Source of the DNA: Gelidibacter salicanalis | GTDB lineage: Bacteria; Bacteroidota; Bacteroidia; Flavobacteriales; Flavobacteriaceae | Reading direction: 5' to 3' | DNA length: 49,720 bases | Assembly (NCBI RefSeq): GCF_016469035.1 | Contig: NZ_JAEHJZ010000066.1 | Span: 1-49,720, forward strand | In this document: positions 42,852 to 49,720 of the stretch, piece after piece | How positions within the stretch are numbered: position 1 is the first letter of the stretch | Layout: each line of letters begins with the position of its first letter | Position numbers and translations under genes: made by a program | Notes under the pieces: model-generated | Database searches by the model: none | Told to the model about the DNA's origin: nothing | What the model saw: the letters and a program-made list of their open reading frames with translations, nothing else

Positions 42852-43643
42852 ATGTCAACTAAATTGTTTGATTTAACAGGAAAAGTAGCTTTGGTAACTG
42901 GTGCCGTTCACGGTCTTGGAATGGCCATGGCTAAAGGATTAGGTAATGCGGGTGCCACTATTGTGGTAAACAACCATTCTGAAGATTCTTTGGAAAGCGC
43001 GGTGAAAGAATACAAAGACTCGGGTTTAAACGCCTATGGTTACGTGTTTGACGTGACTGATACTGATGCCGTAGAAGCTGCCATCAAAAAAATTGAAGCT
43101 GAAGTTGGCCCAATTGATATCTTGGTAAATAATGCCGGAATTATTAAAAGAACCCCCATTATTGAAATGGAAACGGCCGATTTTGAGCAGGTCATTAAAG
43201 TGGACCTTGTAGGCCCTTTTATTGTCTCAAAATTTGTTGCTAAGAGTATGATTAACAGAGGTGGCGGAAAAATTATCAACATCTGCTCTATGATGAGCGA
43301 ATTAGGAAGAGATTCTGTAAGTGCTTATGCTGCTGCTAAAGGCGGACTAAAAATGCTTACAAAAAGTATGGCTACAGAATGGGCGCGCTATAATATTCAA
43401 ACTAACGGCATTGGTCCTGGTTATTTTGCAACCACGCAAACAGAACCTATCCGTGTAGATGGACATCCATTTAACGACTTTATTATCGGCAGAACACCAG
43501 CAGGACGTTGGGGAAATCCAGAAGATTTGCAAGGTACTGCTGTCTTTTTAGCATCAAAGGCTAGTGATTTTGTTAATGGTCACGTGGTTTATGTGGATGG
43601 CGGAATTTTAGCGACTATAGGTAAACCTTCTAACGAAAATTAA
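42852..43643 (+). CDS. kduD: 2-deoxy-D-gluconate 3-dehydrogenase (KduD-type SDR)
   Basis: Short-chain dehydrogenase of 263 residues, predicted to reduce 3-deoxy-D-glycero-2,5-hexodiulosonate to 2-keto-3-deoxygluconate with NAD(P)H. TGAVHGLGMAMAKGLG near residue 17 is the nucleotide-binding TGxxxGxG motif, NNAG lies near 95, and the catalytic Ser plus YAAAK near 157-161. ICSMMSELGRDSVSAYAAAK is typical of KduD. It begins 18 bases after kduI. KDG kinase and KDPG aldolase, the next steps, are not in the window and must lie elsewhere. Confidence 0.93.
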   Translation: MSTKLFDLTGKVALVTGAVHGLGMAMAKGLGNAGATIVVNNHSEDSLESAVKEYKDSGLNAYGYVFDVTDTDAVEAAIKKIEAEVGPIDILVNNAGIIKRTPIIEMETADFEQVIKVDLVGPFIVSKFVAKSMINRGGGKIINICSMMSELGRDSVSAYAAAKGGLKMLTKSMATEWARYNIQTNGIGPGYFATTQTEPIRVDGHPFNDFIIGRTPAGRWGNPEDLQGTAVFLASKASDFVNGHVVYVDGGILATIGKPSNEN

Positions 43644-43649
43644 TTTATA

Positions 43650-44828
43650 ATGATGATACACCTTCGTAATTTTGCAGTGTGCCTTGCAGTCTTTGGCATG
43701 TTGTCTGCTTGCACTGAGCAAGAGAAAGCTAAATCCATTACCGTAAAAAATGATTTGGACACACCACGTTCATTTGAAACGGTTGAACTGACCAAAGACT
43801 TTTTAAAAGTTGATGATCTTTCAAATATCGGAATTAAAAATAGCGAGACACAAGAACTTTTGGTCACGCAATCCATTGATACGGACGGTGACGGTAATTT
43901 AGATCTAATCATATTTCAACCTGAAATTGCAGCCAATAGTTCTCAAACTTTTGAAATTGTAAGCGTCACTGATGCTGAACGACCTGAAGCTAAAGCGCTG
44001 TGTTATTCTCGCTTTGTACCAGAACGTACCGATGATTACACTTGGGAAAACGATAAAGTAGCCTTTAGAGTATATGGACCTGTTGCCCAAAAAATGATTG
44101 AAGACAGCATTCCCGGAGGCACACTCTCTAGCGGCGTTGATGCTTGGTTAAAGCGTGTAGATTACCCCATTATTGATAAATGGTACAAAAAAACTACGGA
44201 TGGTACAGGAAGCTACCACGAAGATACTGGCGAGGGTCTTGACAACTTTCATGTAGGTCCAAGTCGTGGCGTTGGTGGTATTGCTGTTAAAGTTGATTCG
44301 GCATACTATCTTTCTAGAAATTATACGCAATGGCGTACCATCACTACAGGCCCACTAAGAACCAGTTTTTATTTAGAATATGCCAATTGGGATGCCGCCG
44401 GAAACACTATTAAGGAATCTAAGGTTGTGAGTTTAGATTTGGGTCAGAATTTTTCGAAATTTGACACCCATATAGAAGGCACGGAGACCATTTCAGCAGG
44501 CTTGACGTTACACGAAAAAGATGGTGATGTTAGTGGCAGTAAGGATAATGGCTGGGTAAGTTATTGGCAGCCAATTGCAGATACTGAAATAGGAACCGCT
44601 ATTGTAGCACCGTCAAAGTATTTTATTGATTACGAAACTTATGACACTGAGGTGACGGATTTAAGTAATGCTTATGCACACCTTAAAGTTATTGACAATA
44701 AGGTGATTTATTATGCTGGCTTTGCTTGGAAAAAATCAGAACAATTTCCAACAAGAGCGTTATGGGAAGCACATTTGAATAGCTTTGCACAAAAAATAAA
44801 TACGCCTTTAACAGTAACTTTAGACTAA
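43650..44828 (+). CDS. DUF4861 lipoprotein
   Basis: A 392-residue lipoprotein (lipobox GMLSAC) of the DUF4861 family, without known reaction. Recognised by KSITVKNDLDTPRSFETVEL at the start, FRVYGPVAQ and SSGVDAWLKRVDYPIIDKWY in the middle, and NFHVGPSRGVGGIAVKVDSAYYLSRNY followed by a W-rich C-terminal half. The predicted fold is all beta. It starts six bases after kduD and shares its transcription unit, so it is expressed with uronate catabolism although it is exported. DUF4861 genes recur in marine PULs for uronate-containing polysaccharides such as ulvan and alginate; a lyase, esterase or sugar-binding role is possible. No catalytic motif was recognised. Confidence 0.85.
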   Translation: MMIHLRNFAVCLAVFGMLSACTEQEKAKSITVKNDLDTPRSFETVELTKDFLKVDDLSNIGIKNSETQELLVTQSIDTDGDGNLDLIIFQPEIAANSSQTFEIVSVTDAERPEAKALCYSRFVPERTDDYTWENDKVAFRVYGPVAQKMIEDSIPGGTLSSGVDAWLKRVDYPIIDKWYKKTTDGTGSYHEDTGEGLDNFHVGPSRGVGGIAVKVDSAYYLSRNYTQWRTITTGPLRTSFYLEYANWDAAGNTIKESKVVSLDLGQNFSKFDTHIEGTETISAGLTLHEKDGDVSGSKDNGWVSYWQPIADTEIGTAIVAPSKYFIDYETYDTEVTDLSNAYAHLKVIDNKVIYYAGFAWKKSEQFPTRALWEAHLNSFAQKINTPLTVTLD

Positions 44829-45239
44829 AATTATAATAATTAATGTAATAGTTCTTTCGAGGTATAAAAACATAGGATACAGTACCAAATGATAAAATGG
44901 CATTCCTATCGAGCAGACGCTATTCAGATTTCGCTCGATAATGCAGTGTGCGTCCCAACATAGTGGGAAAGGATCAATGCAATGAACCTTTATCTAAAAT
45001 AATAGAAGAAAAAATATAACCTATCTCCACTGGATTGTGTAGATGTTTGTTTTAGAACCACGTCCAAAAAGTTACTAGGCTTCGAGATATAACATAGACA
45101 GTAGGTTATCGATTTCTAATGAATAGCTCCTCTACGGGAGGAATTTCTGTCGCCTTCAATTCATAAATTAAGTAAAAAAAATTTATTGAACCTAAGAAAA
45201 CAAACTTTTGAATACTTCTTTGATTAACCTAACTTTTCT
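44829..45239. other. Convergent spacer at the right PUL border
   Basis: A 411-base region between the convergent DUF4861 and proline dehydrogenase genes, containing no convincing gene. One clear inverted repeat (tatcgagc at 44907-44914 and gctcgata at 44933-44940, 18-base loop) is the only structure seen, without a T-run. It marks the change from PUL genes to general metabolism. No tRNA or att site was recognised. Confidence 0.6.
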
Positions 45240-46427
45240 TTATGATCCACTTAACCTTCTTCTTTTAATCTCTTTATTAATTAAAGAAAGTTCCCTAGAG
45301 GTCTGATTACCTATAGAGGTGTTTTCTTCGGCCCTTCTTAACAAATATGGAATGACTTCTCTTATTTCACCAAATGGCACATATTTAGAGGTATTGTAAC
45401 CGTTAACCGCTAAATTGAAACTGATATGATCACTCATTCCATACAACTGTCCAAACCAAATTCGATCGTCATTATTCCTTATTTGTTTCCTTCTCATTTC
45501 ATTCATAAGAATTTGACAGCTTATTTCATTATGAGATCCTATAAATAACTCAAAAACTTCTAAATGATTTAAAGAATAAGAAACAGCATGATTAAAATTC
45601 AAATCTGTACTGGATTTATCAGGACAGATAGGACTTTTATAATTTTTCGACTCTGCGCGTTCCCGTTCCTTTTCCATATATGCACCTCTGACAAATTTGA
45701 TACCAATCTGGATTCCGTATTGAGCTCCAAGGTCTAATAAGTGTTCTAAGTATGTGATTCTATCCCATCTATACATTTGTAGTGTGGTAAAAACAACTGT
45801 TCTATGTCTATTATGTTTTATCATTATCTTTTCAACAATTTGATCAACTGCCTCTTGTAACCATGACTCTTCTGCATCAATCATGATTTTCAAATTATCA
45901 GTTTCTGCCGCTGAACCGCATATGAAATCGAATCTTTCTATTATTCTTGACCATTCTTTCTGTTCATTTTCATTTAGTGTAATGCTTAATGAAACCTTTT
46001 CATAGATTTCAGACCGTCCTAATCCTGTCGGTTTAAAAACCAAAAAAGGTATTGCGGGTGAATGCTTCGCGTAATCACAAATCTTTAGCATTGCCTGTAC
46101 CGTATTCTCAAAAAAGAGCTCATCTTTCTTGCCTTCAATTGAGTAATCCAAAATAGAGTGAACGCCTCCCGCAACAAATAAGTTATCAATTGTAGATTTA
46201 CACTCTTCTATAGTTTCACCTCCACAAAATTGATCAAAAACAGTGCTTTTTAGGATTGGTTCAATTGGAAAATAAACACGAAATAAAAAACTTGTTATGG
46301 GCTTTGAAAACTTCACAAGCAAGGCATTATTAATTACAGAAAACAAAATTTTTGTTTTCTGTAATTGTTTGTTTGATTTATTAAAAAAAGCAATTTGTGT
46401 ATCATCCAAATTAATTACCTCTTTCAT
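45240..46427 (-). CDS. Proline dehydrogenase (PRODH)
   Basis: FAD-dependent enzyme of 395 residues predicted to oxidise proline to pyrroline-5-carboxylate. No signal peptide. The barrel motifs are present: FKPTGLGRSEIYEKVSLS near 140, IMIDAEESWLQEAVDQIV near 190, TTLQMYRWDR near 215, GIKFVRGAYMEKERERAE near 245, then GSHNE near 295, FGQLYGMSDHISF near 325 and VPYLLRRAEENTS near 370. Length and motifs match monofunctional bacterial PRODH of Bacteroidota rather than bifunctional PutA. It is unrelated to polysaccharide use and stands with peptide and amino-acid genes. Confidence 0.9.
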   Translation of the reverse strand: MKEVINLDDTQIAFFNKSNKQLQKTKILFSVINNALLVKFSKPITSFLFRVYFPIEPILKSTVFDQFCGGETIEECKSTIDNLFVAGGVHSILDYSIEGKKDELFFENTVQAMLKICDYAKHSPAIPFLVFKPTGLGRSEIYEKVSLSITLNENEQKEWSRIIERFDFICGSAAETDNLKIMIDAEESWLQEAVDQIVEKIMIKHNRHRTVVFTTLQMYRWDRITYLEHLLDLGAQYGIQIGIKFVRGAYMEKERERAESKNYKSPICPDKSSTDLNFNHAVSYSLNHLEVFELFIGSHNEISCQILMNEMRRKQIRNNDDRIWFGQLYGMSDHISFNLAVNGYNTSKYVPFGEIREVIPYLLRRAEENTSIGNQTSRELSLINKEIKRRRLSGS

Positions 46428-46511
46428 AACAATAAATTTTATAATTGATAATTACCACAAATTAGAAAATTACGATAGAAACTATTTCACGGAAAACAAT
46501 ATCATGAGTTT

Positions 46512-48107
46512 CTATTTTTTTGGTATACCCGGCTGAGTTAATTTATATCCTATCCTATCCTTTTCTTTCTTTACCATTTCTTTCACATCAGATAAGAGTT
46601 TTTTAGCATCATAGATAATTCCATCTTTTATGGTAAACTTTACACCACCAACGCGAACAACCTCGTTATTTTCAGTAAGCTTTATTGCTCCTGTTCCATA
46701 AAGGGTTTGAAGATTATTTAAAGGGTTTTCTTCTACAATTACAAAGTCAGCCAATTTACCTACTTCAATGGAACCAATGTCTTTTTCCATGCCCAAAGCT
46801 TCTGCACCATTTAAGGTAGCCGCTTTAATCACCTCCAAGGGATGAAACCCTGCCTCCCTTAGGAGCTCCATTTCACGTGGGTAGGAAAAACCATAGAGTT
46901 CGTAAATAAATCCTGCATCAGTGCCTACAGTTACTCTTCCCCCTTTATTTTTATAATCATTAATAAATTGCATCCAAAGTTGATAATTCGCTTTCCATTC
47001 AATTTCCTGTTCAGTTCCCCAGTTGTGCCAATATGAACCATGAGACTCTCTGCTAGGTGCATAAAAATCCCATAAACTTGGCAAGGTATACTCTTGGTGC
47101 CATTCCACGAGGCGTGCTCGAGTTAAATCTCTATTAGCCTCATAAATAACAAACGTTGGGGTGAGCGTAAAATCAAGAGATAAAAGCTCATCCATAACAT
47201 CGTTCCATTTTTGGCTGTTTGGTGCTGCGGCTTGTTTCCACAATTGTCCAGCTTCCCCAAAACGATCCTGCTCATTTTGATAGTTGTAATCTAATGAATA
47301 ATCTTGAACTGTCCTATCATCAAACAAGGCCTCAGGAAGCCCATACCAATGTTCCATAGAAGTGAGTCCAGCTCTGGCACTATTCAAAACATTCCAACTT
47401 CCTACATAGGTTTGCGAATGATGCATTTTTGAGCGCAAACCTAATTTTTTATTTTCATCCAACGCCGCGGCCATAACCACTGGAGAAGCTCCAAAAAATT
47501 TAATTCCGTCCGCACCGAGTTTCGCATTGTTACGCACCCATTCCCTGGCCTGCTCATCAGTAGCTATAGGGATTTTACTATTCTGGCCAAAGGCCGTATA
47601 GGCTCTGATTCGAGGTGCCGTTATTTCATTTTTTGCACTTCTTTTTTTCTCGTTGAGAGTCCAGTCGAGACCATTGCCGCTACTTGGATCTACAATCGTG
47701 GTAATGCCATGTCCCATCCAAAGTTTATACACATACTCTGCCGAAGTTCCTTGGGATGTACCACCAATATGTGCATGACTATCAATAAAACCAGGCAGAA
47801 TGTACATTCCTTCAGCATTTAATTCTTTTCCTCCAGGTATTAATTTCGGTCGTCTATTCTCTTTAATTGGAACCCCCGGATATCCGACAACCTGTATTTG
47901 TGTGATACGATTGTTTTCTACTACAATATCCACCGGACCTGCAGGAGGCGCCAAGGTTCCGTTGATCAATGTTGCCCCCCGTATTATTAATTGTGACCAA
48001 GGACCTTCACCTTCTTGTCGGTCAGGTGCCTTGAGAATTTGAGATTGCACATTGACTATGACGACCATAAGTGTTAATGCAAATAGTTGGTATTTTAAAT
48101 TTTTCAT
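46512..48107 (-). CDS. Exported amidohydrolase-family metal enzyme
   Basis: Predicted secreted metal-dependent hydrolase of 531 residues with signal peptide (LFALTLMVVIVNVQSQ). Amidohydrolase signatures: GMYILPGFIDSHAHIGGTSQ near residue 105 (H-x-H), GADGIKFFGASPVV near 200 (lysine ligand), KMHHSQTYVGSWN near 225 (His), TSMEHWYG near 250, TVGTDAGFIYELYGF near 395 (Asp), then GSIEVGKLADFVIVEENPL. Similar to imidazolonepropionase-like and prolidase-like families found next to peptidases. The real substrate is not readable. It lies 59 bases after the S10 peptidase gene, in the same direction. Confidence 0.85.
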   Translation of the reverse strand: MKNLKYQLFALTLMVVIVNVQSQILKAPDRQEGEGPWSQLIIRGATLINGTLAPPAGPVDIVVENNRITQIQVVGYPGVPIKENRRPKLIPGGKELNAEGMYILPGFIDSHAHIGGTSQGTSAEYVYKLWMGHGITTIVDPSSGNGLDWTLNEKKRSAKNEITAPRIRAYTAFGQNSKIPIATDEQAREWVRNNAKLGADGIKFFGASPVVMAAALDENKKLGLRSKMHHSQTYVGSWNVLNSARAGLTSMEHWYGLPEALFDDRTVQDYSLDYNYQNEQDRFGEAGQLWKQAAAPNSQKWNDVMDELLSLDFTLTPTFVIYEANRDLTRARLVEWHQEYTLPSLWDFYAPSRESHGSYWHNWGTEQEIEWKANYQLWMQFINDYKNKGGRVTVGTDAGFIYELYGFSYPREMELLREAGFHPLEVIKAATLNGAEALGMEKDIGSIEVGKLADFVIVEENPLNNLQTLYGTGAIKLTENNEVVRVGGVKFTIKDGIIYDAKKLLSDVKEMVKKEKDRIGYKLTQPGIPKK

Positions 48108-48166
48108 AAGAACTGCATTTATAGTAAGCTATGTGATTGGATGTTTGTGATTAAAAAATCTTTTTG

Positions 48167-49678
48167 TCATTTTTTAATCGATCTTAGGTATTGTGCGGGC
48201 TGACCTTCAGTTGGAGTTGATTCACGAATGAATTCTCTTATATGTTCATTGGAAGTAGCCAAGTCTTCACTTCGCAAATACATCATATGCCCACTACGAT
48301 AGCCCTTCCAACTCATCCTATCGCGTAACTTTCCACTGGTATCCATTTGCCACATATTGTATTTTGAATTGAAATAATCTGTGCCACCGTCGAAATAACC
48401 AGCCTGAACCAATACATGTAAATATGGATTTTGTGCCATAGCCTGACGTAGATTATCTCCGGTATTATTATCACTGTTGTCCCAGGGACGAACAGGTCCG
48501 AACATATTATACTTTAAATCAGTTTCATATTTTAAGTGGTTTTTTATGTAGTAGTTAATCGCTGGAGTAAATGAGTGCAACCATGACGTAAGTTCTGCAG
48601 AATAATCCGGTCTTTCTCCCGCTTCCATTTTGTCTATGCCCAAATATCTGGAGTCTAATCGACCAATATTAAACCCTTCATCCCGCAATAATTCTTTCCA
48701 AAAGAAGCCTTTTGGAATCCTTAAATCATGTTCTAAAATAACTTTTTCAGATAATCCAGAATATCGTGAGATACGGGCTGCAGCGTTCTTCTTTTCAGCC
48801 TCAGATAAAAATCCTCCTTTAGCCATGATTGCTATTAATTCATTCACAGTATATTCTTCCACCTCGGTTAACATATCGGTAAGATCTTTAGACTGTAAGT
48901 CGGCAGGTAGTTTTTTATGATACCATGCCGCTGCGGCGTAATAAGGAAGAAGATTAGCTGCATCAACAGCAGTACCGCGTTCGATACCCAATCCTGTAGG
49001 CGATACCAAAATGACACCATTCAAATACATCCAATGCGAATTCTGCAGTTCTAATGACAAACCTGAGACACGAGGTGTACCATAGCTTTCCCCAATAAGA
49101 TATTTTGGTGATTCCCAACGATTTTGTCGTGTCACAAAAGTATTGATCCAACTTGCCAAATATTTTATATCTGCATTAACTCCAAAAAACGTTTTACTCT
49201 TCTCTGTATCTTCCATACCATCAATTGCTCTCGAATAGCCTGTATTTACAGGATTGACATACACAATATCAGCAACATCAAGTATAGAATGCGCATTATC
49301 TTTAATACCATAAGGTTGAACAGGGTATCCCTCATCATCTATTTTAAGTATTTTTGGTCCTGTATATGCTATATGCATCCATACCGATGCAGAACCAGGA
49401 CCCCCGTTAAATGAGATTATTAGTGGTCTTTTGGCTCTATCGCTTATACCCGATCTTTCATAATATGTAAAATATAGACCTGCAATTATTTTTCCTTTAT
49501 CATCCCACACTGGTTGCTTTCCGGTAGTGGCAGAATATTTAACCTGAGCGCCTTTTATGGTAACTTCACCTTTGGTGGTTACTGTAGAGTCCATTTTAGT
49601 GTTAAGCTGCTGTGCTCTTGTATGTAAGGCGCACATCATTAAAACCATCATAATGGTATAAATTTTATTACTTCTCAT
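48167..49678 (-). CDS. S10 family serine carboxypeptidase
   Basis: Predicted secreted serine carboxypeptidase of 503 residues that trims C-terminal amino acids from peptides. Signal peptide ends near MCALHTRAQ. IISFNGGPGSASVWMHIAYTGP near residue 85 is the oxyanion-hole signature NGGPGS. YLIGESYGTPRVSG near 195 contains the nucleophile Ser. LVQAGYFDGGTDYF and YRSGHMMYL near the C-terminus supply Asp and His. It could form a peptide-utilisation unit with the amidohydrolase and proline dehydrogenase downstream. The start is near the right edge and is complete in the window. Confidence 0.9.
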   Translation of the reverse strand: MRSNKIYTIMMVLMMCALHTRAQQLNTKMDSTVTTKGEVTIKGAQVKYSATTGKQPVWDDKGKIIAGLYFTYYERSGISDRAKRPLIISFNGGPGSASVWMHIAYTGPKILKIDDEGYPVQPYGIKDNAHSILDVADIVYVNPVNTGYSRAIDGMEDTEKSKTFFGVNADIKYLASWINTFVTRQNRWESPKYLIGESYGTPRVSGLSLELQNSHWMYLNGVILVSPTGLGIERGTAVDAANLLPYYAAAAWYHKKLPADLQSKDLTDMLTEVEEYTVNELIAIMAKGGFLSEAEKKNAAARISRYSGLSEKVILEHDLRIPKGFFWKELLRDEGFNIGRLDSRYLGIDKMEAGERPDYSAELTSWLHSFTPAINYYIKNHLKYETDLKYNMFGPVRPWDNSDNNTGDNLRQAMAQNPYLHVLVQAGYFDGGTDYFNSKYNMWQMDTSGKLRDRMSWKGYRSGHMMYLRSEDLATSNEHIREFIRESTPTEGQPAQYLRSIKK

Positions 49679-49720
49679 TTTATGTAAGTTTAATTATTGA
49701 AATTTTGTAACTATTCAGCC

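Noticed and set aside
9-44828. Ulvan, alginate or fucoidan as the PUL substrate
   Set aside because: There is no rhamnosidase, ulvan lyase or alginate lyase, and no fucanase; PL8, GH88 and GalNAc-type sulfatases point to a chondroitin-like backbone, although a fucose-containing alternative is not fully excluded.
44907-44940. Stem-loop after the DUF4861 gene as a terminator
   Set aside because: The 8-bp stem has an 18-base loop and no T-run, so terminator function is not supported.
1-49720. CRISPR arrays, tRNA/rRNA genes, prophage or insertion-sequence genes
   Set aside because: No regular repeat-spacer array, no tRNA-like cloverleaf and no transposase or integrase was recognised by reading; a covariance-model search was not possible.

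Overview
The window looks like chromosomal DNA of a marine member of the Flavobacteriia (Bacteroidota). The evidence is low GC, no Shine-Dalgarno sites ahead of the genes, a TAnnTTTG-type -7 promoter box, two SusC/SusD pairs, a hybrid two-component (HTCS) regulator and many lipoprotein signal peptides. About 45 kb (roughly 9-44828) is one polysaccharide utilisation locus (PUL). The last 4.5 kb holds unrelated amino-acid and peptide genes.

Layout. (1) 9-3423, minus strand: a heparinase II/III-fold lyase and an S1 sulfatase. (2) 4043-5245, plus strand: a GH88 unsaturated glucuronyl hydrolase. (3) 5246-6544: a spacer rich in inverted repeats, then a UPF0316 (DUF2179) membrane-protein gene. (4) 6595-21917, minus strand: a ten-gene run, read from high to low coordinate as GH88, S1 sulfatase, PL8 chondroitinase-type lyase, beta-helix protein, two GH29 fucosidase-type enzymes, two S1 sulfatases and a jelly-roll lipoprotein (nine catalytic or accessory genes are called individually below). 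(5) 22376-36336, minus strand: SusC1-SusD1-DUF5017-type lipoprotein, then an FG-GAP/ASPIC lipoprotein, then SusC2-SusD2. (6) 36519-41755, minus strand: HTCS and a LacI-family regulator. (7) 41991-44828, plus strand: kduI, kduD and a DUF4861 lipoprotein. (8) 45240-49678, minus strand: proline dehydrogenase, an amidohydrolase and an S10 serine carboxypeptidase.

How it may work together. The PL8 enzyme, GH88 enzymes, S1 sulfatases and KduI/KduD form a recognisable glycosaminoglycan pathway: lyase, then unsaturated oligosaccharide, then desulfation, then unsaturated uronate, then 2-keto-3-deoxygluconate. The unusual part is two GH29 alpha-L-fucosidase-type genes inside the same run. The most economical reading is that the substrate is a fucose-branched, sulfated chondroitin such as the fucosylated chondroitin sulfate of sea cucumbers. 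That is an inference from gene content, not something shown by the sequence. KDG kinase, KDPG aldolase, fucose catabolism, inner-membrane sugar transport and a sulfatase-maturing enzyme are not in the window.

Regulation is partly readable. The two susC genes share a 69-bp promoter block with matching spacing (43 of 69 identical by hand count), and a degenerate third copy precedes the GH88 gene at 4043. These are candidate HTCS sites. A perfect 28-bp palindrome between lacI and kduI is a strong candidate LacI operator. Two intrinsic terminators separate the Sus units.
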